Notes: a model not told the origin generated them from the sequence alone. Positions 25,915-35,235 are shown, counted from the stretch's first letter. The stretch is 64,000 nt of DNA from a cyanobacterium PCC 7702 (GCA_000332255.1 KB235926.1:3997018-4061017), one strand, 5' to 3'. Program-made: numbers and translations.

Positions 25915-28308
25915 TTATTGCAATTGCCGTCGTGCTGCTTGTAAAAGCAAACGTTTCTCCGCACGGACAATGGCATTATGTGTTCTCAAGACTGCTTCCG
26001 GTTCTACGGAAATAGAAGTAATACCCCATTCGATCAAGCGATCGATGATTTCCGGGTATAATGCTGGTGCTTGACCACAAATAGAACAAGGAATTCCCGC
26101 ATCTCTAGCCATGTGAATCAGTTGAGCGACAGCACTCATAACTGCAGGATGGCGTTCGTCAAATGCTTTTGCAAGCTGTCCTTGCTCTCTATCTACTCCT
26201 AGCAGCAATTGGGTCAAGTCGTTGGTTCCGATAGAAATGCCTTGGACGCCGGCCTTAACGTATTCTGGCATTAAAAACAGCACGCTTGGCACTTCTGCCA
26301 TAATCCACAATTGAAATTGAGATACTTGGGTTAATTTTGCTTGCTCGACTTTTTGCTGACAAAAGCGAAACTCTTCCAAGGTCCGAACAAAAGGTAAAAG
26401 CAGGTGGATGTTAGTGTAACCAGCTTTTTGTACAGTTGCCAAAGCTGCAAGTTCTATTTCAAAAAAGGCGGAATTGACTAAATAACTAAAAGTACCCCGT
26501 TCTCCCAACACGGATTCTGGGAAAGATGGTAAGTTCTCTTTTAAAGATGGTGATTGCTGCGATCGCCCTTTTTGGCTGGAAGGTTTTCGCCAATCCAAAG
26601 AGCGATAAAAAACCGGTCTGGGTGCAAAGGCGCGAACAAACTGCATAATTGCTTCGCACCAGCGTTGTAATAATTCTGCTTGCTGGCCATTTTCTAACCA
26701 ACTATAGGGGTCTCGACCATCTAATACAGTCAAGCTCATCAGCTCCGATCGCAATAATCCGACTCCGTCTACGGGTAACGACAGCGCTTGAGGAATAGAA
26801 GCAGGTTGACTTAAATTCACCAATAACCTGGTAGCGGTCGTGGGTTCCGGAGAGTTGGAGTGAGTGCAATGGGGGTGGAGTAGTTCTGTAGAGGCGCTCT
26901 TGGTGGCTTCTTGTAGAGATGTTTTTTTTGTCTGGTTGTCTGCTAGTTTGTTTTCTGCGTCTTCTACGCTGAGGCGATAAATTTCTCCCTTATCGCCGTC
27001 TATTAAAAGTTGTTCGCCATTTTGAATTAAAGTTGTGGCATTTGCCACATTCCCTACTGCTGGAATTCCCAATTCTCTTGCTAAAATGGCGGCGTGACTG
27101 GTCAAACCTCCTTGTTCGGTAACTATACCGGCTGCTTGTTGCAAAATTGGTAACCAATCTGGCGTGATTGCTTTTGTAACTAAAATAACTCCTTTAGGTA
27201 TTTGTTCTGGTTTGGGCTGGGAATTAACGATGACGTGAGCAGTTGCAGTCGTGCGTCCTGCTGCTGTCCCCAATCCCTTGAGAAAGTGGAAATTGGAAAT
27301 ACTAAATTGGGGGGCAATAATTTTTGTGATGTAAAGCTTTCCAGAGGGAATTTCTTGGGAAATGGTCCATTCTAAGGTCAGGTTTCTTCCTACTTCTTGG
27401 ACAAGTCGCTTTGCCAATTTAATTAATTGTTGCAAGTATTCTTCTGGTAGGGCGTACTGTTGTTGTTGTACTTCCTCTAGCAGGTAAGTTTGCAAACAAG
27501 AGTGATTCGCCGTTTCTGCTGATGCACAAACGTGTTGTAAATCAGCTGAACTACTTGCATGATTGAGGCGATAAGCTAGGGTTTTATTCCCCAAATGTTG
27601 TTCGAGTAGAGCGCCAGTTTCTGGGTGGATGTAGTAGACATCTGGTAAAACTTCGCCGTGGGCGATCGCTATTCCTAATCCAAAGGTAGCTTGTATTTCC
27701 CATCCTGAAGAATTAGCAATTAACAAACCAGAGGCGAGCGCATCGCGAATTGGTTGTACCAAAACTGCATAGTGAATTTGTTGCAAATCAATTCCTGCCC
27801 GCTGCCAGTATAATAGACTTCTGGCTCGAAACAGCTGGCTCCAAGTTTGCTTGAGCGTAGCTGCGATCGCTTCTGGAGCGCAGCAGCAAATTTGGGACTC
27901 TAGCAATCCATTCAAATTTCCTACTGTTTGTTTGGCAGTCGGAAACATCAAGCTGGGACGAAAAATCAAACATTCCGCTTCCAATTTACTCGCAGCTTGC
28001 CAAATTTCATTTAATAACTTTGCTGGCAAACTGGCAGTTATTATTTCTTGACGCAAGCTACTAGCCACCTGCTGCAACTGACGCCAATTGTTGACATCTA
28101 AGTGTAAGGAAGAATGGGGCAAGTCCGCAATTAGCGCTTCAGAACTGTTGAGATTTTCTAAAAATTTTTGCAATACTGATGCTGCTATTACGAAACCAGA
28201 CACTACGGGGTAACCGCGCTGCATAAGTTTGCTCAAATAAAAAGCTTTATCACCAACTTCGGCGCGGTCTTGTAATCTAATTTGCTCCAGCCAGTAGAGT
28301 TTGTCCAC
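25915..28308 (-). CDS. PEP-synthase-like protein with degenerate ATP-binding motifs
   Basis: A 797-residue protein with the order of phosphoenolpyruvate synthase: N-terminal ATP-grasp-like domain (1-330), phosphohistidine swivel domain with GGLTSHAAIL and H405, and C-terminal PEP/pyruvate TIM barrel with GISIGTNDLTQLLLGVDR and the catalytic CGQ. In the ATP domain the usual RSS reads RPS (117-119), and the normal QARPET end reads TKIIAP (about 328-333). A low-complexity Ser/Thr/Asn insert (about 455-495) separates swivel and barrel. ATP-driven phosphotransfer may be lost; it could be a regulatory or altered enzyme. It starts with GTG at 28308. Confidence 0.82.
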   Translation of the reverse strand: MDKLYWLEQIRLQDRAEVGDKAFYLSKLMQRGYPVVSGFVIAASVLQKFLENLNSSEALIADLPHSSLHLDVNNWRQLQQVASSLRQEIITASLPAKLLNEIWQAASKLEAECLIFRPSLMFPTAKQTVGNLNGLLESQICCCAPEAIAATLKQTWSQLFRARSLLYWQRAGIDLQQIHYAVLVQPIRDALASGLLIANSSGWEIQATFGLGIAIAHGEVLPDVYYIHPETGALLEQHLGNKTLAYRLNHASSSADLQHVCASAETANHSCLQTYLLEEVQQQQYALPEEYLQQLIKLAKRLVQEVGRNLTLEWTISQEIPSGKLYITKIIAPQFSISNFHFLKGLGTAAGRTTATAHVIVNSQPKPEQIPKGVILVTKAITPDWLPILQQAAGIVTEQGGLTSHAAILARELGIPAVGNVANATTLIQNGEQLLIDGDKGEIYRLSVEDAENKLADNQTKKTSLQEATKSASTELLHPHCTHSNSPEPTTATRLLVNLSQPASIPQALSLPVDGVGLLRSELMSLTVLDGRDPYSWLENGQQAELLQRWCEAIMQFVRAFAPRPVFYRSLDWRKPSSQKGRSQQSPSLKENLPSFPESVLGERGTFSYLVNSAFFEIELAALATVQKAGYTNIHLLLPFVRTLEEFRFCQQKVEQAKLTQVSQFQLWIMAEVPSVLFLMPEYVKAGVQGISIGTNDLTQLLLGVDREQGQLAKAFDERHPAVMSAVAQLIHMARDAGIPCSICGQAPALYPEIIDRLIEWGITSISVEPEAVLRTHNAIVRAEKRLLLQAARRQLQ

Positions 28309-28944
28309 TCAATTTGTCATTTGTCAGTTTCGGTTGTCATCAATTCTGGTTTGGACCAGAAAAAAGTCCATTTTTGATGGTCTGTGGTTGAAGTTGACAG
28401 TTACTACTAATTGCACCGTTTGTAAATTTCAATAGCAATTCGCCCTCCAACCAATGCTGTAAAGGAGATTTTTCCACATACTACTTCTTCTCCTAACCAT
28501 TCATTTCTAGAGAGCTTTTCTACCTCCAAACTGTTACATTCTCTCGTCCTCTAGTTGGCTTGTCCTGATTTATTTTGACCCCTAAATTCGTGAATTAGCT
28601 ATACTGAAAGTATTAAATATGAGATTGAGCCTTTGGAAGTTTTAAATTTTACTCTAGCATTTAAGTGTTGCTGTGTAACACATTTACAAGCATAGCACCA
28701 AAAGCAATTCTAACTCTTGGACATTTTTCCAAAAGCTTTGCTTAGGTGATTCTTCTTGCGAGGGTGGAAATTTTTGCGAAGATACTTTTCAAATCATACC
28801 AGAACAACAACATTAGGGGGAGAGCATAAAAACACAAAGAAGATAATTGGAAGTGAAATATCTCTCCTGCAAGCAAGGAATTTGGTAATTTTCAAAAATT
28901 AAAACGTCAAAATTTGATTAAGAAGCGATGTTTCAACTCAAAAC
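28309..28944. other. 636-base non-coding spacer
   Basis: Long divergent spacer between the PEP-synthase-like gene and the MgtC gene. Near its left edge are two copies of the heptamer ATTTGTC (28312-28325) and degenerate neighbours. A short TGGAC/GTCCA hairpin followed by T5 lies at 28352-28375. The rest is AT-rich. A long 5' leader for the MgtC gene is conceivable, but I could not recognise a magnesium riboswitch. Confidence 0.4.
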
Positions 28945-29409
28945 ATGACACACCAATCATTACTGTTAATAAATACGTACTATCTTTCGCCTGATGATTG
29001 GTTTAACCTTACCTTAAGGCTATGTTTAGCCTTGCTGTTTGGAGCGGCGATCGGCTTAGAACGGGAACTGAGGCAAAAACCCGCTGGTTTAAGAACTCAC
29101 ATGTTAGTTAGTATGGGATCGGCACTGTTTGTTTTAGTGCCGTTGCAAGCAGCTGCAATTTCGCCAAATTATGACCCTCTTAGCCGTGTTATCCAAGGCG
29201 TTGCGTCCGGTATTGGCTTTGTTGGTGCAGGAGAAATTTTACGCGAATCTTCTCCAGAAGCATCACAACGTACTAAAATTCGCGGACTGACCTCAGCAGC
29301 AGCCATCTGGGTATCAGCAGCTTTAGGAATTGCAGCTGGATGCGGTTTATGGCGGTTAGGATTAATTAGTACCGTGCTGTGCGTATTTGTTCTAAAATTT
29401 TTTAAATGA
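28945..29409 (+). CDS. MgtC/SapB-family membrane protein
   Basis: A 154-residue protein with four to five hydrophobic helices. The motif AAIGLERELRQKPAGLRTHMLVSMGSA is the family hallmark, with GFVGAGEIL and RGLTSAAAIWVSAALGIAAG after it. MgtC proteins modulate ATP synthase and help growth at low magnesium in pathogens; the role in cyanobacteria is open. The usual C-terminal soluble domain is lacking, giving a short form. Start ATG at 28945. A terminator follows. Confidence 0.88.
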   Translation: MTHQSLLLINTYYLSPDDWFNLTLRLCLALLFGAAIGLERELRQKPAGLRTHMLVSMGSALFVLVPLQAAAISPNYDPLSRVIQGVASGIGFVGAGEILRESSPEASQRTKIRGLTSAAAIWVSAALGIAAGCGLWRLGLISTVLCVFVLKFFK

Positions 29410-29427
29410 CTAAAATCAAATTATGGC

Positions 29428-29448
29428 AAGCTAACTGTTAGCTTTTTT
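29428..29448 (+). terminator. intrinsic terminator of the MgtC gene
   Basis: AAGCTAA (29428-29434), loop CTG and TTAGCTT (29438-29444) continue into a run of six T (29443-29448), 19 bases after the MgtC stop codon. Confidence 0.75.
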
Positions 29449-29450
29449 GA

Positions 29451-29786
29451 TTATTGAGGATCGCCGCACAAATAATCAGCACGAACCCAAGCACTTCGTG
29501 TACCGTAGATAATTCTCCACCACCAGAAACCATCTCGTTGGTATTGACCGCTGATTAATCCGACAATTTGTCCGTTGGGAATTTCTCCAAGCTTAGGAAA
29601 TGAACGTCCCGGACCGCTACGCACCGAAAGCCTACCATCAATATCATTAGTACAAACCTGAGCGTAGGATTGAGGACTAGATGCAATGCTATCACTGCGG
29701 CCAAGTCCGGGTCCAACTTGTGCTATTGCAGGTAAGGAAGAAGCAGTTACAATTAAAGCACCAGTCACCAAAGTTTTCAACATCAT
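29451..29786 (-). CDS. exported bacterial SH3-domain protein
   Basis: A 111-residue exported protein. A signal peptide (cleavage after AIAQ, about residue 23) precedes one SH3b domain: GRLSVRSGPGRSFPKLGEIPNG and WWWRIIYGTRSAWVRADYLCG are typical. Such domains often bind peptidoglycan. It follows the L,D-transpeptidase gene by 26 bases on the same strand, so a shared cell-wall role is plausible. Two adjacent ATGs (29786, 29783) can serve as start. Confidence 0.8.
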   Translation of the reverse strand: MMLKTLVTGALIVTASSLPAIAQVGPGLGRSDSIASSPQSYAQVCTNDIDGRLSVRSGPGRSFPKLGEIPNGQIVGLISGQYQRDGFWWWRIIYGTRSAWVRADYLCGDPQ

Positions 29787-29812
29787 AAATCCTCAGCATT
29801 TGAACCAAAAAA

Positions 29813-30523
29813 TCACTGAATTTTGACTTCCAGAAAATTAAGCTTATAAGTGTGGATATATTCCAATACTTGGTCTAAATCCTGTCTTTTAGTTAGTCCA
29901 ATACATCCGGACGTTCCATCCTCACCGTTGTTTTTTTCAAACGAAGGATCGTAGTGAATACCTAAGTCTGTACGACCGGTTTTAAATAGAGGCCAAATCG
30001 GAAGGAAGCGATCGCTTACTTCTGGAGTGCTGCCGTGGATATAAGTTTTCGCAACTTTATACAATCCATCTGGTAAAGGTGCTTCCGTTCCAGAGCGATG
30101 GCGGTCTTTATTTTGGGTAGTAGCTCTTCCAGAAACAGTATCGTAAGAGTTAATTTCTCGTCCTTGTACGTAAATAATCAGTTTGTATAGAGGATTGCCA
30201 AGGGCATTTTTTTTCCCTGTTGGCACTAACTTCATATAATTAGATGATCTGAGTGTATCCGTGGAAATTTTTTGATAAGAGAAGTTATTTTTTGTTAATT
30301 TCTTCTCACCCCAATTCCAGCGGGACTGAAAGTAATCACCATTTTTGCTCATCTTTTTTTCTTCATGTATGGCAGTGATAGTTGTATTAGCTTCGGTATG
30401 ATTTTCCCCGTTTTTACTAGAGTTAATTTCTACTAATGCTACTGGTAATTTTATTTCTGTAGCATGCTGGCAACTTACTACAGTTAAGCAGGTTAAAAAT
30501 AACAATAATTTTCGAAATGGCAT
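29813..30523 (-). CDS. L,D-transpeptidase (YkuD-like) lipoprotein
   Basis: A 236-residue predicted lipoprotein (lipobox VVSC, about residue 18) with a C-terminal YkuD catalytic domain. The active site is visible as IHYDP with the histidine, and GTSGCIGLTKRQD with the catalytic cysteine. YkuD enzymes make 3-3 crosslinks in peptidoglycan or attach proteins to it. The linker between signal and catalytic domain (about 20-95) is polar and poorly conserved. It precedes the SH3-domain gene in a two-gene envelope unit. Confidence 0.82.
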   Translation of the reverse strand: MPFRKLLLFLTCLTVVSCQHATEIKLPVALVEINSSKNGENHTEANTTITAIHEEKKMSKNGDYFQSRWNWGEKKLTKNNFSYQKISTDTLRSSNYMKLVPTGKKNALGNPLYKLIIYVQGREINSYDTVSGRATTQNKDRHRSGTEAPLPDGLYKVAKTYIHGSTPEVSDRFLPIWPLFKTGRTDLGIHYDPSFEKNNGEDGTSGCIGLTKRQDLDQVLEYIHTYKLNFLEVKIQ

Positions 30524-30898
30524 AGAAAATTTTATTTTTTTTATGTTTAGAGTTTAGATGCCAATTAATTAATTAAACATCCGAAATGATACGTATTTTC
30601 AATCGCTGCGCCAATCACGCAATTGCTGCTATCTTTAAAAATTTTTCAAGTTTCTAGATCGGAAATTCAAAAACCATCGATTGAATCAACTAAGATTTAG
30701 AAATAAAATTAATATTGTTTCCGCGAATTTATATGTATTTTTCGTTACTTGAAGCTGGGAAAATCGCTCGCAATGGCAGTCGCTCTCAGTAGATTTTTTG
30801 AAATCAAATTTGTCACCAGCTTAAAAAATTCACAAAAACAAAAAAAGCAGCTGGAGTAAACCAACTGCTGAAAATTATCTTGACATTTTGACAGCGGA
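30524..30898. other. spacer between metF and the L,D-transpeptidase gene
   Basis: A 375-base AT-rich spacer. Its right end holds the terminator of metF; the rest is presumably the promoter region of the L,D-transpeptidase gene, though I see no confident -35/-10 pair. Confidence 0.4.
30834..30869 (-). terminator. intrinsic terminator of metF
   Basis: On the minus strand, AGCAGTTGG and CCAGCTGCT form a 9-bp stem (one G-T pair) around a 6-base loop, followed directly by TTTTTTGTTTTT, 30 bases beyond the metF stop. Confidence 0.85.
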
Positions 30899-31828
30899 TT
30901 ACCTGAGTGCCACTTGACTAACTGGTAAAACACCAGCCATTTCTAAAATCGGCACAATTAAATCTTCGCGCTTGACTGCCATCATATGCACGCCTTGACA
31001 TAATTGTCGGGCAATTTGCACTTGTTCGGCAGCAATTTTCATACCTTCAGCCAACGGATCTTTAGCTTGAGCCAATCTATCAATAATATGCTGGGGAATT
31101 TTAACACCCGGAACGTTCTTATTAATAAACAGAGCATTCTTTGCCGATTTGAGCAAAAAAATTCCTGCTAAAACAGGCTTGTTGCAACCGGCGGCAATTT
31201 TGTCCATGAACTTTTCTAGCAGTTCAAAATCGGTAATCAATTGGCTTTGGAAAAATTGTGCTCCTGCTTCTAATTTGCGTTCAAATCGTGTTTGCAGACC
31301 CGACCAGCTTGCACATTGGGGATCAACTGCTGCACCGGGAAATAAATCCAGCGCTCCATCTGAGAGGGGTTGGTCGTTGCAGTCAACTCCGCGGTTGAGT
31401 TTTTGGATGACCTGGAGCAGGCGTACGGCCTCCAAATCAAATACAGCTTTGCAGTCGGGATGATCGCCTGCTTTCACGGGATCTCCCGTTAGAGCTAGGA
31501 TATTCCTGATCCCGAGGGCGTGAGCACCCATCAGGTCAGCTTGTAAACCAATGCGATTGCGATCGCGACAGGCAATTTGGCAAATCGGCTCGATACCGTG
31601 TTGTAGCAAAATTGCCGATGCTACTACAGAACTCATCCGCAGTACAGCTCTACTGCCATCGGTGACATTGACAGCATGCACCCTCCCCTTAAGGGTAGCT
31701 GCCATTTTTAACATGTGTTCTGGATTACCGCCTTTTGGTGGTGTTACCTCCGCAGTAATCAGAAATTCACCTGCCTTTACAGCTGTGCGAAAAGAAGTTA
31801 AAACAGTTGGATTTCTGATAGCCAGCAT
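30899..31828 (-). CDS. metF: methylenetetrahydrofolate reductase family protein
   Basis: A 309-residue TIM-barrel flavoprotein that should reduce 5,10-methylene-tetrahydrofolate to the 5-methyl form for methionine synthesis. The N-terminal strand LITAEVTPPKGG, the NVTDGSRAVLRMS segment, the CRDRNRIGLQADLMGAHALG helix and the NILALTGDPVKAGDHP motif fit the family. I start at the ATG at 31828; two further codons end in TTG at 31834. It lies 62 bases downstream of trpS on the same strand and ends at a strong terminator. Confidence 0.85.
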   Translation of the reverse strand: MLAIRNPTVLTSFRTAVKAGEFLITAEVTPPKGGNPEHMLKMAATLKGRVHAVNVTDGSRAVLRMSSVVASAILLQHGIEPICQIACRDRNRIGLQADLMGAHALGIRNILALTGDPVKAGDHPDCKAVFDLEAVRLLQVIQKLNRGVDCNDQPLSDGALDLFPGAAVDPQCASWSGLQTRFERKLEAGAQFFQSQLITDFELLEKFMDKIAAGCNKPVLAGIFLLKSAKNALFINKNVPGVKIPQHIIDRLAQAKDPLAEGMKIAAEQVQIARQLCQGVHMMAVKREDLIVPILEMAGVLPVSQVALR

Positions 31829-31890
31829 AACCAATGAAGTTTTCTGTCATTGGGTACAGCTATAGCACATGTCACCCCATTCAGAAAAGC

Positions 31891-32910
31891 TCACAACGGC
31901 AGAGAAAAACCCATGGCAGTTTTTACTTTTGCCAAAGTTTGGTTGGCGATCGCCTCTGCTTTGTGCTTGCCGTGTCGCAACACCGATTCTAAATAACCTT
32001 TATCTTTTATGACCGCGTGATATTTTTCTTGAATCGGTTTAAGAGCGTTGATTGTAGTTTCTGCTAGTATTGGTTTAAACTGTCCCCAGCCCATATCTTG
32101 GCACTCAGCTGCTACTTCTTCCTTACTTTTGCCAGAAAGTAACATATACAGCGTTAACAAATTATTACATTCCGGCCGTTCAGGATTATCAAATTCCAAA
32201 CCACGAATTGCATCGGTTTTGCAGCGCTTAATTTTTTTGTTAATTTCATCTGGAGAGTCTAGTAAATTGATGCGGCTCAATTCAGAAGGATCGGATTTGG
32301 ACATTTTCTTGGTTCCGTCCGTCAAACTCATGATCCTTGCTCCTTCTTTTTTAATTAAAGGCTCCGGCAATTTCAATACCGGTTGGTTTGGTTGGGCAAA
32401 TTGATGATTAAATCTGTTGACGAGATCCCGCGTTAGTTCCAAGTGCTGCTTTTGGTCTTCACCCACCGGGACTTTATCTGCTTCGTACAGTAAAATATCA
32501 GACGCCATCAGTACCGGGTAGTCTAACAAACCAACACCCACATTTTCACCCTGCTTGAGTGCCTTTTCCTTAAACTGAATCATATCCGTCAGCCAATTGA
32601 GGGGTGTGATGCAGTTGAGCAACCAAGTTAGTTCCGCATGGGCAGGGACGTGGGATTGCACGAAAATGGTAGAGTATTTTAAATCGATACCGCATGCTAG
32701 GTACAAAGCAGCGATCGCGTAGGTATCTGCAGCTAGGCTTGCTGGATTGTGGGGTAAGGTAATAGCATGCAAATCTACTACGCAAAAGAAATTTTCGTAC
32801 TGACTTTGGATTTCGACCCAGTTGCGAATTGCACCTAAGTAATTACCCAAATGTAAATTACCAGTTGGTTGAATACCAGAAAGTACTCGTTGCCTGCCCA
32901 TAAATTTCAT
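31891..32910 (-). CDS. trpS: tryptophanyl-tRNA synthetase
   Basis: A class I aminoacyl-tRNA synthetase of 339 residues. The HIGH-type motif is GNLHLGNYLG near the N-terminus (SGIQPTGNLHLG) and the KMSKS loop is intact (TKKMSKSDPSE). The acceptor-binding EDQKQHLELTRDL stretch is typical of TrpRS. ATG at 32910 and a second in-frame ATG at 32901 are both possible. The leader immediately upstream consists of tandem heptamers, which leaves little room for a normal ribosome site. Confidence 0.95.
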   Translation of the reverse strand: MKFMGRQRVLSGIQPTGNLHLGNYLGAIRNWVEIQSQYENFFCVVDLHAITLPHNPASLAADTYAIAALYLACGIDLKYSTIFVQSHVPAHAELTWLLNCITPLNWLTDMIQFKEKALKQGENVGVGLLDYPVLMASDILLYEADKVPVGEDQKQHLELTRDLVNRFNHQFAQPNQPVLKLPEPLIKKEGARIMSLTDGTKKMSKSDPSELSRINLLDSPDEINKKIKRCKTDAIRGLEFDNPERPECNNLLTLYMLLSGKSKEEVAAECQDMGWGQFKPILAETTINALKPIQEKYHAVIKDKGYLESVLRHGKHKAEAIANQTLAKVKTAMGFSLPL

Positions 32911-32913
32911 CTT

Positions 32914-32962
32914 TAATAGCTAATAGTTAATAGTTAATAGTCACCGGTCAATAGTCAATACT
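32914..32962. repeat. tandem heptanucleotide repeat (STRR-like)
   Basis: Eight consecutive heptamers: TAATAGC, three TAATAGT, then CACCGGT, CAATAGT, CAATACT and CAAAAAG. Four bases separate the array from the trpS start codon. Such short tandem repeats are well known in filamentous cyanobacteria. Confidence 0.75.
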
Positions 32963-33095
32963 CAAAAAGTTCTTGATGGCCCAGCAAGCGAATTGATTTA
33001 GTTTACAAAACTCGACAAAAATTAAGTTCTTGTCAGAGATAGTCATAGTACCCTGGAAAGTAATTAATTTTTTAACAAGATTTGGGAGTTTTTGC

Positions 33096-34688
33096 ATGAA
33101 AGCTCTGCTACTGTGGCCCAAAATGCCCAATTCCTTTTGGTCTTACCAGGAAACACTCGATTTGGCTGGTTTGCGGGCTACAAACCCGCCATTGGGTTTA
33201 ATTACAGTTGCGGCGATGTTACCCAAGGAATGGGAAATTCGTTTGGTGGATCGTAACGTCCGCGAAGAAACACAAGAGGAATGGGCGTGGTGTGACATTG
33301 CAATCATCTCTGCGATGGTGATTCAGAAAAAAGATTTCTGGGAATTAATTCAAAAAGGAGTGGCCTTGGGAAAGAAAGTGGCCGTGGGGGGTCCCTTTCC
33401 AACTTCGGTACCGCAGTTTGCCCTGGAAGCAGGAGCGCATTATTTAATTCTAGATGAAGGAGAATGTACTATCCCCATGTTTTTAGAAGCTTTAGCACGG
33501 GGAGAACAACAAGGTATTTTCCGCGCCACAGAAAAACCCGACGTTACCCAAACACCAATACCGCGCTTTGATTTGCTAGATTTAGATGCTTACTTAGCCA
33601 TTACGGTGCAATTTTCGCGCGGATGTCCGTTTCAATGCGAGTTTTGCGATATCATCAATTTGTTTGGTCGCAAGCCCCGCACCAAAACTCCCGCACAAAT
33701 GCTCGCCGAGTTAGAAGTCTTATATCAAATGGGTTGGCGGCGGTTAGTTTTTATTGTTGATGACAACTTTATCGGTAATAAACGCAATGCAAAGGTTTTT
33801 CTGCGAGCATTAATTCCCTGGATGCAAGAGCGTAAATATCCGTTTATCTTAATTACAGAAGCATCCCTAAATTTAGCAGAGGATGACGAGCTGATCGAAC
33901 TGATGGTTCAAGCTGGCTTTCGGATCGTATTTATGGGGATCGAAACGCCGGATGTAGAAAGTTTGACGCTAGCCCACAAAGAACAAAATACGCGCCAATC
34001 TCTGATAGAATCTTGCCACAAAATTACCCGTGCTGGACTGCAGATCATGTCAGGCTTTATTTTGGGCTTTGACGGAGAAAAACCAAAAGCTGGACAGCGC
34101 ATTCAAGCATTTGTGGAACAAACAGCTATTCCTCAAGCTCACCTGAATTTGCTGCAAGCGTTGCACAACACGCAAATGTGGAATCGCTTGCAAAACGAAG
34201 GAAGATTACACCAGGAATCAACAGATTTTTTGGGTTCTCAGATGGCTTTGATGAATTTTGTTCCGACTCGCCCCCTAGAGGAAATTGTCAGAGAATATAT
34301 CGATGCATTTTGGAATTTGTACGAGCCGATGGCGTACCTGCAGCGTACCTTTCGCCATTTTAACATGATGGAAGTTCGGCGTCCTCAAAGCAAACCTCCT
34401 CTGACATGGCATGAAGCGCGCTTGTTTTCCGCCATTTGTTGGCGACAGGGTGTTCTGCGCGCGACTCGTTTTCGCTTTTGGTTACAGTTGCTGGCGATCG
34501 CCCTGAGGAAACGCCATTTAGTTTACGATTATCTAGCAGCTTTAAGTTTTGGCGAACACTTTTTCATTTTCCGCCATCAAGTGAAAGCACGACTGGAAGC
34601 ACAACTAGCTACTGCCAATTTAGAGACCACAACAACTAACAACACAAGCAGATTACCAACCACGGCCGGTTCGGTGTTAGTTAATTGA
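33096..34688 (+). CDS. B12-binding radical SAM protein (hopanoid C-2 methylase-like)
   Basis: A 530-residue enzyme. An N-terminal cobalamin-binding Rossmann domain (1-150, ending in DEGECTIPMFLEAL) leads to the radical SAM core with C177-xxx-C181-xx-C184 in RGCPFQCEFCD, then a DUF4070-type C-terminal domain. The layout and the QFSRGCPFQCEFCDI / GRKPRTKTPAQML stretches match the group that includes HpnP, which adds the 2-methyl group to hopanoids, but the same layout occurs in paralogues. The ATG at 33096 follows a GGGAG site; an upstream ATG-less extension is unlikely. No squalene-hopene cyclase gene is nearby. Confidence 0.8.
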   Translation: MKALLLWPKMPNSFWSYQETLDLAGLRATNPPLGLITVAAMLPKEWEIRLVDRNVREETQEEWAWCDIAIISAMVIQKKDFWELIQKGVALGKKVAVGGPFPTSVPQFALEAGAHYLILDEGECTIPMFLEALARGEQQGIFRATEKPDVTQTPIPRFDLLDLDAYLAITVQFSRGCPFQCEFCDIINLFGRKPRTKTPAQMLAELEVLYQMGWRRLVFIVDDNFIGNKRNAKVFLRALIPWMQERKYPFILITEASLNLAEDDELIELMVQAGFRIVFMGIETPDVESLTLAHKEQNTRQSLIESCHKITRAGLQIMSGFILGFDGEKPKAGQRIQAFVEQTAIPQAHLNLLQALHNTQMWNRLQNEGRLHQESTDFLGSQMALMNFVPTRPLEEIVREYIDAFWNLYEPMAYLQRTFRHFNMMEVRRPQSKPPLTWHEARLFSAICWRQGVLRATRFRFWLQLLAIALRKRHLVYDYLAALSFGEHFFIFRHQVKARLEAQLATANLETTTTNNTSRLPTTAGSVLVN

Positions 34689-34737
34689 TAATAATTTGAC
34701 ATGCAAATTTTGAAATTATTGATTTAGGCGTGTTTGT

Positions 34738-34798
34738 TGGTGAGGAAACACCAGAATGAGTTTAATTTTCATTTTCATATTTGGTGATTTTTTCACCA
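34738..34798. repeat. two TGGTG/CACCA hairpins in a convergent spacer
   Basis: TGGTG-(6)-CACCA (34738-34753) and TGGTGA-TTTTT-TCACCA (34782-34798) lie between the convergent radical SAM and zinc-ribbon genes. They may act as weak terminators, though neither is followed by a T-run. Confidence 0.4.
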
Positions 34799-34863
34799 GT
34801 CGCCCCTTGCAGCTAGCTACCGGCCACATTGCGGGGATTTTTAATGGGAATTATTTTTCTGGC

Positions 34864-35235
34864 TTAATCTTCTGCTGATTGGGTTGGTATTTCAACTGCT
34901 GTGACATCAATTGTGCCTTCTGGAGTCAAGCGCTGAAAACGGTGCTTCTGTACTAACAATGCTTCCCCACAGTTAGGACAATTTATCTGCGTTTGATTTA
35001 AGCCTGTAAATTCGTATTTGCAGACCGGACAGCGATCGCTAACTAAGTTACTTTGCAACCACCAGCGAAATCCAAAAAATGCCACAACAGGTGCTAACAA
35101 AAGTAAACCGACAATAATCAGCAATGAGTTGACCAACCATCCCAGACCTAATGACCCCAACAACCATACAATTAGTATGAAGGTCAGCCAAGGACGAAGG
35201 TAATACAAGTTTAATTGAAAAGTTTTAAAGCTCAT
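34864..35235 (-). CDS. small membrane protein with C-terminal zinc ribbon
   Basis: A 123-residue protein with two closely spaced membrane helices (about 15-57) and a cytoplasmic zinc ribbon, C69-xx-C72 and C86-xx-C89 (CPVC, CPNC). A short charged C-terminal tail follows. No function is known to me. The ATG at 35235 gives a compact N-terminus. It stands alone, convergent with the radical SAM gene. Confidence 0.75.
   Translation of the reverse strand: MSFKTFQLNLYYLRPWLTFILIVWLLGSLGLGWLVNSLLIIVGLLLLAPVVAFFGFRWWLQSNLVSDRCPVCKYEFTGLNQTQINCPNCGEALLVQKHRFQRLTPEGTIDVTAVEIPTQSAED

Noticed and set aside
28352-28375. Hairpin TGGAC/GTCCA with T5 as a terminator or leader element
   Set aside because: Five-base stem only and no matching upstream gene on that strand.
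28309-28944. Magnesium-sensing riboswitch for the MgtC gene
   Set aside because: The spacer is long enough, but I could not recognise M-box helices; claiming it would be guesswork.
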